Assembly: GCA_002839245.1 (NCBI GenBank)
Contig: PGXR01000058.1
Location: forward strand, 1-13,549
Direction of reading: 5' to 3'
Source: Spirochaetae bacterium HGW-Spirochaetae-7
GTDB lineage: Bacteria; Spirochaetota; Spirochaetia; Treponematales; UBA12059
DNA length: 13,549 nucleotides
Positions 5,264-13,095 of the stretch are shown in pieces. The translations under genes were made by a program, and so were the position numbers. Numbering within the stretch: position 1 is the stretch's first letter; every line of letters begins with the position of its first letter. The notes under the pieces are model-generated. The model was not told the origin of the DNA. It was given only the letters and a program-made list of their open reading frames with translations, and searched no databases.

Positions 5264-6109
5264 ATGCTGATGAATCCCTTCGCCAAAGCTTTCCTCCTGA
5301 CCTTGTTCGCCGGTCTCGCCACTGGCATCGGCAGCGCCATTGCGCTCATTTCGAAGAGGACGACTCCGCGATTCCTGTCCGTTTCGATGGGGTTCTCGGC
5401 TGGAGTCATGATTTTCGTGTCCCTCGTAGAGCTGTTCGCGGACGCCCGTACACAGCTTTCGATGGTCTGGGGAGGACGGGGAGGTTATTGGGGCGCGATA
5501 GGCGGATTCTTCGCGGGCATGGCGCTGATCGCGGCCATAGACCGGCTCGTTCCGCCCGCGGTCAATCCCCACGAGGCCAGGGCCCGCGAGGCCGCTGCCT
5601 ACGAGGCAGCGGATACCCGTGCCTGCGCCGATGCAGCCGAATCGCACCGGGGAGCCAGGCTCCTCCGTACCGGGCTCCTTACTGCCTTCGTGGTCGCCCT
5701 GCACAATCTTCCCGAGGGTGTCGCTACCTTCTTTGCCGCGCTCCAGGATCCCAGGCTCGGCCTGACGATCGCGTTCGCCATAGCCATACACAACATCCCG
5801 GAAGGCATCGCCATTTCGGTGCCGGTCTACTACGCGACTGGCTCACGCAAGAAGGCTTTCTGGTATTCCTTCGGTTCGGGGCTTTCCGAGCCCGTCGGGG
5901 CCGTCCTTGGCTACCTGCTCCTGCGGCCGCTCCTGGGCGGCCCGACGTTTGGCCTGATACTCGCCGCGGTGGCGGGCATCATGACCTACATCTCCCTCGA
6001 CGAGCTGCTGCCCTCGGCGCACGAGTACGGCGAAAGCCACCTGGCCATGGCCGGACTCGCCGGCGGCATGGCGGTGATGGCCATAAGCCTGGCGCTCGCG
6101 ACCCCCTGA
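5264..6109 (+). CDS. ZIP-family divalent metal transporter (ZupT-like)
   Basis: A 281-residue inner-membrane transporter of the ZIP family, which moves Zn2+, Fe2+, Mn2+ and related cations into the cytoplasm. The two metal-site signatures HNLPEG (147-152) and HNIPEG (176-181) are intact, as are GLSEPVGA (206-213) and the late LDELLPSAHEYGE (245-257). Hydrophobic segments lie near 8-29, 37-60, 75-93, 135-160, 166-190, 200-222, 228-248 and 260-279. The loop at 100-135 is acidic and contains two histidines (H103, H128) and one cysteine (C121), like the variable metal-binding loop of this family. The start at 5264 is chosen for its GGAG at 5251-5254; the ATG two codons later is too far from it. 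The gene diverges from mrp. The substrate metal cannot be fixed from sequence. Confidence 0.93.
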   Translation: MLMNPFAKAFLLTLFAGLATGIGSAIALISKRTTPRFLSVSMGFSAGVMIFVSLVELFADARTQLSMVWGGRGGYWGAIGGFFAGMALIAAIDRLVPPAVNPHEARAREAAAYEAADTRACADAAESHRGARLLRTGLLTAFVVALHNLPEGVATFFAALQDPRLGLTIAFAIAIHNIPEGIAISVPVYYATGSRKKAFWYSFGSGLSEPVGAVLGYLLLRPLLGGPTFGLILAAVAGIMTYISLDELLPSAHEYGESHLAMAGLAGGMAVMAISLALATP

Positions 6110-6156
6110 GTCCCTGCGATTCCGTTCTGGAAATGGCTTTGGCCGGGCTGCCGGGA

Positions 6157-7104
6157 TCAGGCGGGGGTGATGACGCGGCCTGTCCTGAAGAAGGCTTCCA
6201 GGTTGGCCAGTACCAGCTCCTCCATGGCCTGCCTTGTCTCCCTGGTGCCGCTGCCGACGTGAGGAAGCAGCACCACGTTGTCGAGGGTGAGCAGGGCTTC
6301 GGGTACGTTCGGCTCGTCCCCGAGGACATCCAGCCCTGCCCCCGCGATGCCGCCCCCGACGAGGGCCTCCACCAGGGCCGCTTCGTCTACGACCGATCCC
6401 CTGGCTACGTTGACCAGGAAACCGGCCGGCCCGAGTTCCCGGAGCACACCGGCCGAGATCAGGTGGCGGGTTTCGGCGCCTCCCGCGATCGAGACGACGA
6501 GGAAGTCTGCCCAACGGGCCAGCGCCTCGACCGTCGGTTCACGGATGACGCCGGCGTATTCGACGGGCGAGCGGTTGAAGCAGCGGACTTCCATGTCGAA
6601 TCCCGACGCGCGCTTCGCGATGGCGCGGCCTATCCTCCCGAATCCGACGATGCCGAGCCTCTTGCCGCTGACTCGGGTCGCGAGTCCGAATTTCTGCCGC
6701 TTCCACCGTCCCGATCGCACGTAGCGGTCCGCGGCGGAGATTTTCCGCGCTGCGTCGATGACCAGGCCGAACGCGAGATCCGCCACGCAACCGGTCAGGA
6801 CGTCCGGTGTGTTGCCCACCTGAATCCTGCGCCGCCGCGCCTCTCCGAGATCGATCTTGTCGAGGCCTACGCCCCGTATCGAGATCACCCGCAGCCGCGG
6901 CAAGGCCGCGAGGATTTCCGGGGAGACGCCGGTCCGTGCGTTGGTCACCAGGCCTTCGAAGCGGTCGCCGTGTTCGGCGAGCCAGGCGGGCGGATTTTGC
7001 TCGCTCGCCAGGTTGTGGATATCGTAGGCTTGCCCGAGAGCCGCATCGAGGGTAGGCGACATGCCGAACATCTGCAGCACCCGAGGCCGCTTGTCGACTG
7101 TCAT
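6157..7104 (-). CDS. D-isomer-specific 2-hydroxyacid dehydrogenase (NAD(P)-dependent)
   Basis: A 315-residue cytosolic enzyme that interconverts a 2-hydroxyacid and its 2-oxoacid, of the family holding glyoxylate/hydroxypyruvate reductases and D-lactate and phosphoglycerate dehydrogenases. The nucleotide-binding glycine motif is G154-F-G156-R-I-G159. The catalytic set is present: R235 in NVARGSVVDE, E264 in LGDEP, and H282 in LPHVGSGT. VGNTPDVLT (96-104) is the usual link into the cofactor domain. Length is standard and there is no ACT domain, so it is not a long-form SerA. It lies 22 bases downstream of the large TIGR03545-like gene on the same strand and may be its distal operon gene. Upstream of the ATG the ribosome binding site is poor. 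The exact substrate is undetermined; glyoxylate/hydroxypyruvate is most likely. Confidence 0.92.
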   Translation of the reverse strand: MTVDKRPRVLQMFGMSPTLDAALGQAYDIHNLASEQNPPAWLAEHGDRFEGLVTNARTGVSPEILAALPRLRVISIRGVGLDKIDLGEARRRRIQVGNTPDVLTGCVADLAFGLVIDAARKISAADRYVRSGRWKRQKFGLATRVSGKRLGIVGFGRIGRAIAKRASGFDMEVRCFNRSPVEYAGVIREPTVEALARWADFLVVSIAGGAETRHLISAGVLRELGPAGFLVNVARGSVVDEAALVEALVGGGIAGAGLDVLGDEPNVPEALLTLDNVVLLPHVGSGTRETRQAMEELVLANLEAFFRTGRVITPA

Positions 7105-7126
7105 CGAGAATATCCGCTTGACGTCA

Positions 7127-9154
7127 TCATGGCTTTACCTTCGGCAGGCTCAGGCCGGAGCCTATGCCCTTGAGCGCTCCTGTTCCAAGTTCTTTCGCCC
7201 TGGCCTCGAATGCGGCGACCTTGGCGCCGAGGCGGCCGTCGAGGGAGACCGCGGCCTGGTCGTCGCTTCTGGCACCGGCGAGCAGATCGGCAAGTGCGGT
7301 CTTGGAGGCGAGCTTCCCCTCGAGCTCGGTGCCGATCCAGTCGCGCATCGCGGCCGCGAGCTCGTCCCCGGCCTTCTTGGCGTATTTTTCGGCGACCGCC
7401 CGCAGCGCCTTCGCGACGATGGCGTCAAGGTTCGTGTCGATCGTGAATCTGTCGTCGCCAGAGGCTAATGTCTCGTAGCGGGCATGGAGCTCAACGGCAT
7501 CGACGGAGGCGACAGCCTCCGCCAGCGCTTTGCCCAGCGTCCCCGAGGCTCCGCGTGCCGACGGCTCGTGTACGGTCAGCCCACCGGTCGCGGCGACGCT
7601 CCCGTCTTTCTCGCCGCGGAGCTCGAGCCGCCCGTCCGCGATGCCGCTGAAACCGCCGATCCCGACCGCGGAAAGGCTGTCGCCAAGGTCGAGCGGGTAG
7701 CCTTCGGCCGTCGCCTTGGCCGAATAGGCTTCTGCGGACAAAGCGCGGAGATCGGCGACGGCCTCGAATCCTGCCTTGGCGCCGTTTTTCGCGATATCCA
7801 GCCGGAGGCTCGCGGGCGAGGCTACCAGATCGGGCTCGGTCGACACATCGCGAAGCTCGAAGGCGTATTCGCTCCCGTCCATGGCAAAGCTCGATGAAAG
7901 CAGCCCAAGACGGAATCGAGGCAGTGCGGCGGACGGGAATATGACATCACGGCCTCGTATCGAGGCGGCCTTCCTCCCGGTCTCGCCGCCGCCAGACGTC
8001 GATTTCAGCTTGAGGCCGACCTCGAGGGCGCGGTTCCCGTACACGAGCCAACGCTCGGCCCTGTCAGAGAGGATTTCGCGGATGGATGGCTCGAGGGCCT
8101 TGGCCGCCGTTCCGCTCTTCGGGTCGACGAGGGATTTGAGGTAGGCGAGGTCCTCGTCGACGGCGACCCTGGCTCGCTTCTCGAGCGAGGTTGCGGTCTC
8201 GGCATCAGCGCCGATTCCCCGGACGATGGTTCCGGTCTCCTTGACGACGTCGCGTGCGTTTCCGATGAGGGCCTTGGCGTCGGCCGCGGCCGCCAGCGCC
8301 TCGGAAGGCGTGCGGATGCTCCGCGGATCCAGCACGAGGATCTTCTTCGATGTCGCGTCGAGCGAGGCCAACGCCTTGCCCGAGGATTCGTAGCGATCCT
8401 TCCAGCGTGTCGTCGCTTCGTCATACGACTTCTGCGCCTCTGCGAAGGCAGCCGCGCTCCCGAGCCTGGCTTTTTCGCGTTGCAGGAGGGCCTTGGCGTC
8501 GAAGTTCTCGAAGTCGACCAGAGGCGGGGCCGCGGAGCCAGTCGCCATTGTTGCCTTGGGCCGGGCGGAGCTGTCGGGAAGAGCGCCGGAACTTGACCTC
8601 GGCGTGCCTGCTTCGATGGAGGCCGCAGTCGCCTCCTCGATGAATATTCTGCCGCGGAGGAGCGAGGCGAGGTTCAGACCGAGTTCGATGCGTCCGGTCT
8701 GGAAGAGATTGGTCATGGGATCGTCCCGGTCCGCGACCGCGATCGAGCCGATGGAGATGCGAAGCCGGACAAGGTCGAGATGTAATGCCGAGACTTCGGC
8801 CCGAGCGCCGAACGCGGCTTCCAGGCCGCGCTCGAGTCCGCGTTCCAGGACAGGATTCATGAAGAATAGGCCGAAGGCCAGGAGCACGGTGCCGAGGAGG
8901 ATCGCGAGGATGAGGGGGCCGGTCTTCACTGCGCCGCGGTTGAGCTTGATCGCCTTGGCCAGACCGTTCAATCGCTTCAGTGCCTTGTCGTCGAGTCCGG
9001 CCTTGAGCCTGTAGCTGCCGTCGACGAGTTCAAAGGACGATGCCATGAACTCGCGATCGGCGGCCTGACCGAGGAGCCCAAGGTACCTGCGTTCGAATGA
9101 CTTTCCGGGGATGGCCTTCCTGAGGATTGCGGCGGGTTTCGCTTGCCGTTTCAT
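7127..9154 (-). CDS. TIGR03545-like large membrane-anchored protein
   Basis: A 675-residue protein I recognise as resembling the uncharacterised family TIGR03545, found mostly in bacteria with outer membranes and usually beside TIGR03546. Residues 1-76 are basic and presumably cytoplasmic. A single transmembrane segment lies at 79-98 (GPLILAILLGTVLLAFGLFF). The remaining ~575 residues should be periplasmic. Residues about 100-175 have the VSALHLDLVRLRISIGSIAVAD pattern of AsmA-like proteins. About 215-345 is charged, Ala/Lys/Glu rich and probably coiled coil. The C-terminal half alternates as beta-rich stretches. The design suggests an envelope-spanning or lipid-handling role, but no function is established. 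The start overlaps the stop of the upstream gene as ATGA, so the two are translationally coupled. Confidence 0.82.
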   Translation of the reverse strand: MKRQAKPAAILRKAIPGKSFERRYLGLLGQAADREFMASSFELVDGSYRLKAGLDDKALKRLNGLAKAIKLNRGAVKTGPLILAILLGTVLLAFGLFFMNPVLERGLERGLEAAFGARAEVSALHLDLVRLRISIGSIAVADRDDPMTNLFQTGRIELGLNLASLLRGRIFIEEATAASIEAGTPRSSSGALPDSSARPKATMATGSAAPPLVDFENFDAKALLQREKARLGSAAAFAEAQKSYDEATTRWKDRYESSGKALASLDATSKKILVLDPRSIRTPSEALAAAADAKALIGNARDVVKETGTIVRGIGADAETATSLEKRARVAVDEDLAYLKSLVDPKSGTAAKALEPSIREILSDRAERWLVYGNRALEVGLKLKSTSGGGETGRKAASIRGRDVIFPSAALPRFRLGLLSSSFAMDGSEYAFELRDVSTEPDLVASPASLRLDIAKNGAKAGFEAVADLRALSAEAYSAKATAEGYPLDLGDSLSAVGIGGFSGIADGRLELRGEKDGSVAATGGLTVHEPSARGASGTLGKALAEAVASVDAVELHARYETLASGDDRFTIDTNLDAIVAKALRAVAEKYAKKAGDELAAAMRDWIGTELEGKLASKTALADLLAGARSDDQAAVSLDGRLGAKVAAFEARAKELGTGALKGIGSGLSLPKVKP

Positions 9155-9687
9155 TCAAGCGCTCCCGCGACCCGGGAGGCCGTCGATATTGCGCCGGACA
9201 GGCTCTGTACGAACGGGATTCGCGTGAAGGCTTTGTAGAGCCGGCTTTCGGCCCACTTCGGGGCGAGCTTGGCCCGGTACCAGGAGACGAATGCCCGTGC
9301 CGCGAAGAAGAGCGGAAGCCACAGAGCCAGCCCGACGACGAGGCCGCCGGCGACGAGCGTGTTGTTGAAGCGGGTCAACGGGGCCAGCGGAAGGTTGTAG
9401 AGTATCGTGAAAAATCCCTGCAGTGGAGGCGCGTTGAGCAAGATCCAGCCGACCGAGTCGAGGGCAGGCGCGACGAGCGGCCTCGCGAGCATGAGGATGC
9501 CGGTAACGAGGAGTTGCATGCCGTAGTTCACCTTCGTGAAGCAGACGAGCGCGAAGATGAGAATGAAGAGCAGGTTCCCCGGCGGGACGAGCGCAAGCAG
9601 TACGCCGCAGGCGAAGCCGCCCGCGATCTGTTCCCGCTTGACGTTTGAGTTGAGAGCGACAAGCGCTCGAGCCAATGCCTTTACCAT
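9151..9687 (-). CDS. TIGR03546-like (DUF2062-related) integral membrane protein
   Basis: A 178-residue inner-membrane protein. Hydrophobic segments at about 22-50, 55-85 and 112-136 and the motif GGFACGVLLALVPPGNLL resemble TIGR03546 and the wider DUF2062 group (GxxxGxxxxxxPPGN-like). It is followed by the TIGR03545-like gene with a 4-base ATGA overlap, the known two-gene arrangement of these families. Function is unknown; the pairing suggests a complex with the larger protein. The ATG at 9687 is chosen because MVKALARALVALNSN is the family-like amphipathic start; an in-frame TTG at 9723 would add 12 residues. No good ribosome binding site is visible ahead of either. Confidence 0.82.
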   Translation of the reverse strand: MVKALARALVALNSNVKREQIAGGFACGVLLALVPPGNLLFILIFALVCFTKVNYGMQLLVTGILMLARPLVAPALDSVGWILLNAPPLQGFFTILYNLPLAPLTRFNNTLVAGGLVVGLALWLPLFFAARAFVSWYRAKLAPKWAESRLYKAFTRIPFVQSLSGAISTASRVAGALE

Positions 9688-9736
9688 GGCTGGAAGTATG
9701 CAGAAGCAGATGCGAAAACACAAGCATTCCGTGCCT

Positions 9737-9765
9737 TCTGTACCGCAGTCCGCTTAACTTGACAA
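9737..9765 (-). promoter_or_regulatory. Possible promoter of the TIGR03546/TIGR03545 operon
   Basis: Minus strand TTGTCA (9765-9760; 5 of 6), a 17-base spacer and TACAGA (9742-9737; only about 3 of 6) stand 50 bases before the ATG at 9687. The -10 box is weak, so this is tentative. Confidence 0.3.
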
Positions 9766-9810
9766 GCGTCACTGCGGGGATGAGGATTCAATAATCCGGC
9801 GTTGCCGGGA

Positions 9811-9829
9811 TAGACAAGCACCTTGTCTA
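9811..9829. promoter_or_regulatory. Perfect 8-3-8 inverted repeat, likely operator
   Basis: TAGACAAG (9811-9818) and CTTGTCTA (9822-9829) are exact inverted repeats around CAC. The dyad lies in the 209-base divergent gap, 67 bases before the ATG of the CsgG-BMP gene. No T-run follows on either strand, so it looks like a regulator site rather than a terminator. The regulator is unknown. Confidence 0.6.
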
Positions 9830-9896
9830 AAAACGAGGCTGATCTTCCGTTCGGCGGGTGCCGGTGATGTGGGCAAGCCTCCCGAAGGGCTACCCA

Positions 9897-11516
9897 ATGA
9901 AACCCGCAGATCGTGCAACCTTCCTTTTCTCCGTCATCCTTGCGCTAAGCAGCGCCGTCATCGGTGCATCGCCGAAAGTGGCGGTACTCGATATAACATT
10001 GAACAAGGAAGTGGATCAAACGCTTGTGGTACCGGTCACCGAAACCATCATGGAAGCGCTCGTCGGTTCGAAGTCTTTCACCGTACTCGATCGTGCATAC
10101 GTCGAGCAGGTACTCAAGGAAAAGGAGTTCCAGCTTTCCGGACTTGTGAGCGATTCAGAGGTGGCAAAGGCAGGCCAGTATCTGGGAGCCGACTTCGTGG
10201 TCGCAGGAAGAGCTCAGCTGGCAGCTGGCAGCTACTTCCTCGTAGCCAAGATGATAGACGTGAGGACCGGCGTTATCGTAGCGCAGGCATCAGAGCAAGC
10301 AGACGGCAAGGTGCTGGTCCTGGTTGAGCTTGCGAGGAAGGTCGGCCTGAAACTTGCCTCCGGCGGCAGCATGGTTTCCTCGATTGATGCGTCGGCAGGA
10401 GCGGCAACAGTTTCTGCACAGCCAGGGGGCGTGACTGGCGTAACCCTCCGTGTCGGGGTCGTGCATGACAACTCGGGATTCGGGCCGAGGGGCTTCCCGT
10501 TGCCTCTGGAATATGCGGGCATGTATGCAAAAGATCACTTCGGAGACAAGGTCGAAGTGCTGAACGTCCACGACGTGCGGTCGGAAACTTTCGCTGCGAC
10601 GGTCGACTCGCTGGCAGCGAAGGACTGCTCGGTCATTATGGTTCTCAACCAAATTTTCGATGAGCCTTTGGCCGCGGCGGCGGCAAAGTATCCATCGATT
10701 CGCTTCGTGGCACTCAACCACGGTTTGCCCGAAGGCAGGCTTCCTAACCTGTATGTCGTAGCGGGGCATTGGGAAGAGTTCAACTACGTGCTCGGCATCC
10801 TGGCAGGCGCGGCAACGAAGACCGGCAAGATAGGGTTCCTGGCTATCGTTCCCGAGCCGTGGCAGTTCAGGCTGATCAACGAGTTCGCCCTGGGCGTGCG
10901 TGAGGTCAATCCAAAGGCCGTGGTACACGTCCGTTATTACGGCTGGGACTGGTCCCCTGCCAACGGACTCGCGCAGGCTCGGGCTCTGGTCGCGGATGGT
11001 TGCGACGCGTTCGGTCCCGTCAACTTTCCGAACGTCCTCGACTGGTTCGCCTCGGAGTCCGGACGCGGCAGGACGGTGCTCGCGATCGGCGAGGAGCAGC
11101 CGTGGCGATACCAGCCTCGCATCATGATCGCAGGCCCGATCCGCAACTTCGGCTTGCTGTTCGAAGCCTTCCTCGGGCCGGTCCTTGGCGGAGTGGTTCC
11201 GCCGCCTGACCGATACGGGGTCGACATGAATGTCCTCTCGTGGCCGGGCGAGCCGCCAATAAATCCCGACCTTGCCACCGTTCTGTCGTCCAGAAAAGTC
11301 ACTACACCCGACCTCGGCAAATTGAACGCAATCGACCTGGCGATGCGCCGGATGGAACAACTCAGGGAGAATTCGTTCGAGATCTTCGTCGGACCGCTCA
11401 AGGATCAGAAAGGCAAGCTGCGCTTGGCGGCAGGCGATCCTGGTGTTTTCGATCCCGGCTTCTATCCGGGGATGGACTGGTTGCTCGACAACGTCAAGGA
11501 CATCAGGCCAAAGTAG
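9897..11516 (+). CDS. Secreted CsgG-like domain - BMP/PnrA-type ligand-binding protein fusion
   Basis: A 539-residue exported protein. Residues 1-24 form a signal peptide (basic start, hydrophobic FLFSVILALSSAVIGA) with no lipobox cysteine, so it should be released into the periplasm rather than lipidated. Residues 27-155 resemble the CsgG-type domain (KVAVLDITLN, FTVLDRAYVEQVLKE, AGQYLGADFVVAGRAQ, YFLVAKMIDVRTGVIV). A Gly/Ala/Ser-rich linker spans about 156-182. Residues 184-500 resemble the BMP (basic membrane protein/PnrA) periplasmic binding fold: LRVGVVHDNSGFG, FNYVLGILAGAATKTGKIGFLAI, NEFALGVREVNPKAVVHVRYYGWDWSP and ARALVADGCDAFGPVN. BMP proteins of spirochaetes bind purine nucleosides and feed ABC transporters; no transporter genes are adjacent here. 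The ATG at 9897 has GAAGGG 7 bases before it; a GTG at 9858 is in frame but would spoil the signal peptide. Confidence 0.87.
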   Translation: MKPADRATFLFSVILALSSAVIGASPKVAVLDITLNKEVDQTLVVPVTETIMEALVGSKSFTVLDRAYVEQVLKEKEFQLSGLVSDSEVAKAGQYLGADFVVAGRAQLAAGSYFLVAKMIDVRTGVIVAQASEQADGKVLVLVELARKVGLKLASGGSMVSSIDASAGAATVSAQPGGVTGVTLRVGVVHDNSGFGPRGFPLPLEYAGMYAKDHFGDKVEVLNVHDVRSETFAATVDSLAAKDCSVIMVLNQIFDEPLAAAAAKYPSIRFVALNHGLPEGRLPNLYVVAGHWEEFNYVLGILAGAATKTGKIGFLAIVPEPWQFRLINEFALGVREVNPKAVVHVRYYGWDWSPANGLAQARALVADGCDAFGPVNFPNVLDWFASESGRGRTVLAIGEEQPWRYQPRIMIAGPIRNFGLLFEAFLGPVLGGVVPPPDRYGVDMNVLSWPGEPPINPDLATVLSSRKVTTPDLGKLNAIDLAMRRMEQLRENSFEIFVGPLKDQKGKLRLAAGDPGVFDPGFYPGMDWLLDNVKDIRPK

Positions 11517-11528
11517 GTACAGCCTGGA

Positions 11529-11568
11529 CTGGACGGATTCGGCTTCCGCCCCCAGGCGTCGTGCCTCG
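11529..11568 (+). repeat. 40-bp dispersed direct repeat, copy A
   Basis: Bases 11529-11568 match 13417-13456 at 37 of 40 positions in the same orientation, beginning CTGGACGGATTCGGCTTCC and ending GGCGTCGTGCCTCG. Copy A lacks the rest of the nested hairpin that follows copy B. It starts 12 bases after the CsgG-BMP stop codon and abuts the AbiEii remnant. Confidence 0.9.
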
Positions 11569-12190
11569 GGTCCCGGCCCGCCGCTTCTCCAGTATCTTCT
11601 TTATGGATGACGCGATACGCTCCATGAGCGACAAGCGGAGGCCGCGCGGCGACGAGGCTTCTTCGAGCAAGCGGCATTTTACGGCGGGACGGCACTACGT
11701 CCTTTCCACGGCCTCGTCCATAATCGGAGCGCCCGAGCGACTTGCGGGTCAGACGGTCGCTAATCGCCTCGTCAAGGTGAAGCTCGACACCGACCCGCCC
11801 GCGGACATTCAGAACGAACGCCGGAGCTTCCTTGAACCCTTGCCTGTCTCGGTCCGCGTCGTGACGCCGCCTTGTCTGGTCGCCGGAAGGCTCCACGCCT
11901 GTTTTTACCGTTCCTGGAAGATGCGCGGGAAGGCCGCGACTGGTACGACCTCCTCTTCTTCGTCACGCGGCGTCAGCCACGACCTGGCCCACCTGGAGGC
12001 GCGGCTCAGGCAGAGCCGGCACAGGTGCGAGGCTGGGGCGCTCGATTTCGCGGATGCGGATCGGATGCTCCGATAGCGAATCGAGAAGGTCGACTGGCGT
12101 CAGGCGCCGGAGGACGGGCTACCTTTCGTTCTCGACGCAAGGGCGGTTTTCAGGCGCTGCGCCTTAAATGACATTTTCCCGCCCGGATGA
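11569..12190 (+). pseudogene. Decayed AbiEii-type nucleotidyltransferase toxin gene (3' part)
   Basis: No intact gene lies between 11517 and 12207, but pieces of an AbiEii/AbiGii-type toxin (COG2253-like) can be pieced together. One frame gives GAPERLAGQTVANRLVKVKLD, then LDTDPPADIQNERRSFLEP, PVSVRVVTPPCLVAGRLHAC and RSWKMRGK. The next frame gives REGRDWYDLLFFVTR from about 11929. The first frame resumes near 11966 with RGVSHDLAHLEARLRQSRH. So two compensating frameshifts flank the GRDWYD motif. A TAG at 12074-12076 then interrupts the frame before RIEKVDWRQA, and the remnant runs to the TGA at 12188-12190. The N-terminal nucleotidyltransferase part (the GGTxL region) and any AbiEi antitoxin are missing. 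AbiE systems give phage resistance or plasmid stabilisation; this copy should be inactive. The assignment rests on recalled family sequence. Confidence 0.75.
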
Positions 12191-12202
12191 CAGTTCCTGT
12201 CA
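12188..12202. repeat. Short inverted repeat after the aldolase gene
   Basis: TGACAG (12188-12193) and CTGTCA (12197-12202) form a perfect 6-bp stem with a 3-base loop, 6 bases past the aldolase stop on the minus strand. No T-run follows on that strand, so a terminator role is weak. It coincides with the left edge of the AT-rich block. Confidence 0.4.
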
Positions 12203-12207
12203 ATCTT

Positions 12208-13095
12208 CTACGTAATCGATGCCAAGTAGATGTTTTGTATCGATTTATCGAGCATATTATTAAAATCGTCCAGGCTTTGATCAACCTGTAACCCTTCGGA
12301 TAGGGCTCTGGAAAAGCTGGCAATCAGGTTATGGTTTCGCGCCAGTTTTTCGTTTGCTTCTTCCCGTGAATAGCCTCCGGATAAAGCCACTACCCGTAGC
12401 ACATTGGGGAATTTAGCCAGATCTTCATAAAAATTATCTTCATCGGGAATAGTCAACTTCAGCATGACCAACGTATCAGAAGCCAGGGCTTTCAAGTGTT
12501 TTACCAGCTCGTCTTTGAGCATCCTTTCCGCCGCCGGTTTATCGGGAGCATGAATATCGACCTCCGGTTCAATGATGGGTACCAGGCCTGCGCCAGAAAT
12601 GATTTTCCCGAATGCAAACTGCTGGTCTACGACAGCCTTTATCCCCGCTTCATTCGCTTCTTTAATTACCGAACGCATCTTGGTGCCAAAAACATGCCGG
12701 TCTTTTGCCCGCTTGAGAAGATCTTGCAGATTGGGAATGGGCTTCATTACCTGAACCCCGTTTTCCTGGTCCGCCAGACCTTTGTCAACTTTTAAAAAGG
12801 TGACTATGCCTTTCTTGTCCCAAAGATAATCCGCACTGTACAAGCCTTCCACTTTTGAATCCATGGTCTTTTCAAAAAGAATTGCCGCCAGGATCCGCTC
12901 TTTGGTAAACGCGGGACTTTCCATAATGCGCGAGCGCATCTTGTGCACCAAGTCAAACATCTCATCATCATTTGCATAGGCAGTTTTTTTAACGCCGTAT
13001 ATTTCAAGGGCCTTCGGCGTACTGCCTCCGCTTTGATCCAGGGCGGCGATAAATCCTTTTCCATTTTTCATCCGTTCCAGCTGCGTCATGTTCAT
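12208..13095 (-). CDS. fda: Class I fructose-bisphosphate aldolase
   Basis: A 295-residue cytosolic glycolytic/gluconeogenic enzyme that cleaves fructose 1,6-bisphosphate to dihydroxyacetone phosphate and glyceraldehyde 3-phosphate through a Schiff base, needing no metal. Its N-terminus (GFIAALDQSGGSTPKALEIYG), EPEVDIH (177-183), the lysine of MLKLTIP (K213, the expected Schiff-base lysine) and ALSGGYSREEAN (237-248, phosphate-binding region) match the bacterial class I family. Length is full and no defect is seen. A strong GGAGGA lies 6 bases before the ATG at 13095; another ATG follows two codons later. Codons end in A or T far more often than in neighbouring genes, and the AT-rich character extends through its upstream region to about 13410. 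It lies between two copies of a 40-bp repeat, so acquisition from a lower-GC donor is likely. Confidence 0.94.
   Translation of the reverse strand: MNMTQLERMKNGKGFIAALDQSGGSTPKALEIYGVKKTAYANDDEMFDLVHKMRSRIMESPAFTKERILAAILFEKTMDSKVEGLYSADYLWDKKGIVTFLKVDKGLADQENGVQVMKPIPNLQDLLKRAKDRHVFGTKMRSVIKEANEAGIKAVVDQQFAFGKIISGAGLVPIIEPEVDIHAPDKPAAERMLKDELVKHLKALASDTLVMLKLTIPDEDNFYEDLAKFPNVLRVVALSGGYSREEANEKLARNHNLIASFSRALSEGLQVDQSLDDFNNMLDKSIQNIYLASIT

Noticed and set aside
9759..9795. TTGACA...AATAAT as a promoter for the CsgG-BMP gene
   Set aside because: The spacing is about 25 bases, too long for sigma-70; no other good -10 box lies at 16-18 bases.
12188..12202. Intrinsic terminator for the aldolase gene
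   Set aside because: The 6-bp stem is followed by GC-rich sequence with no T-tract on the transcribed strand.
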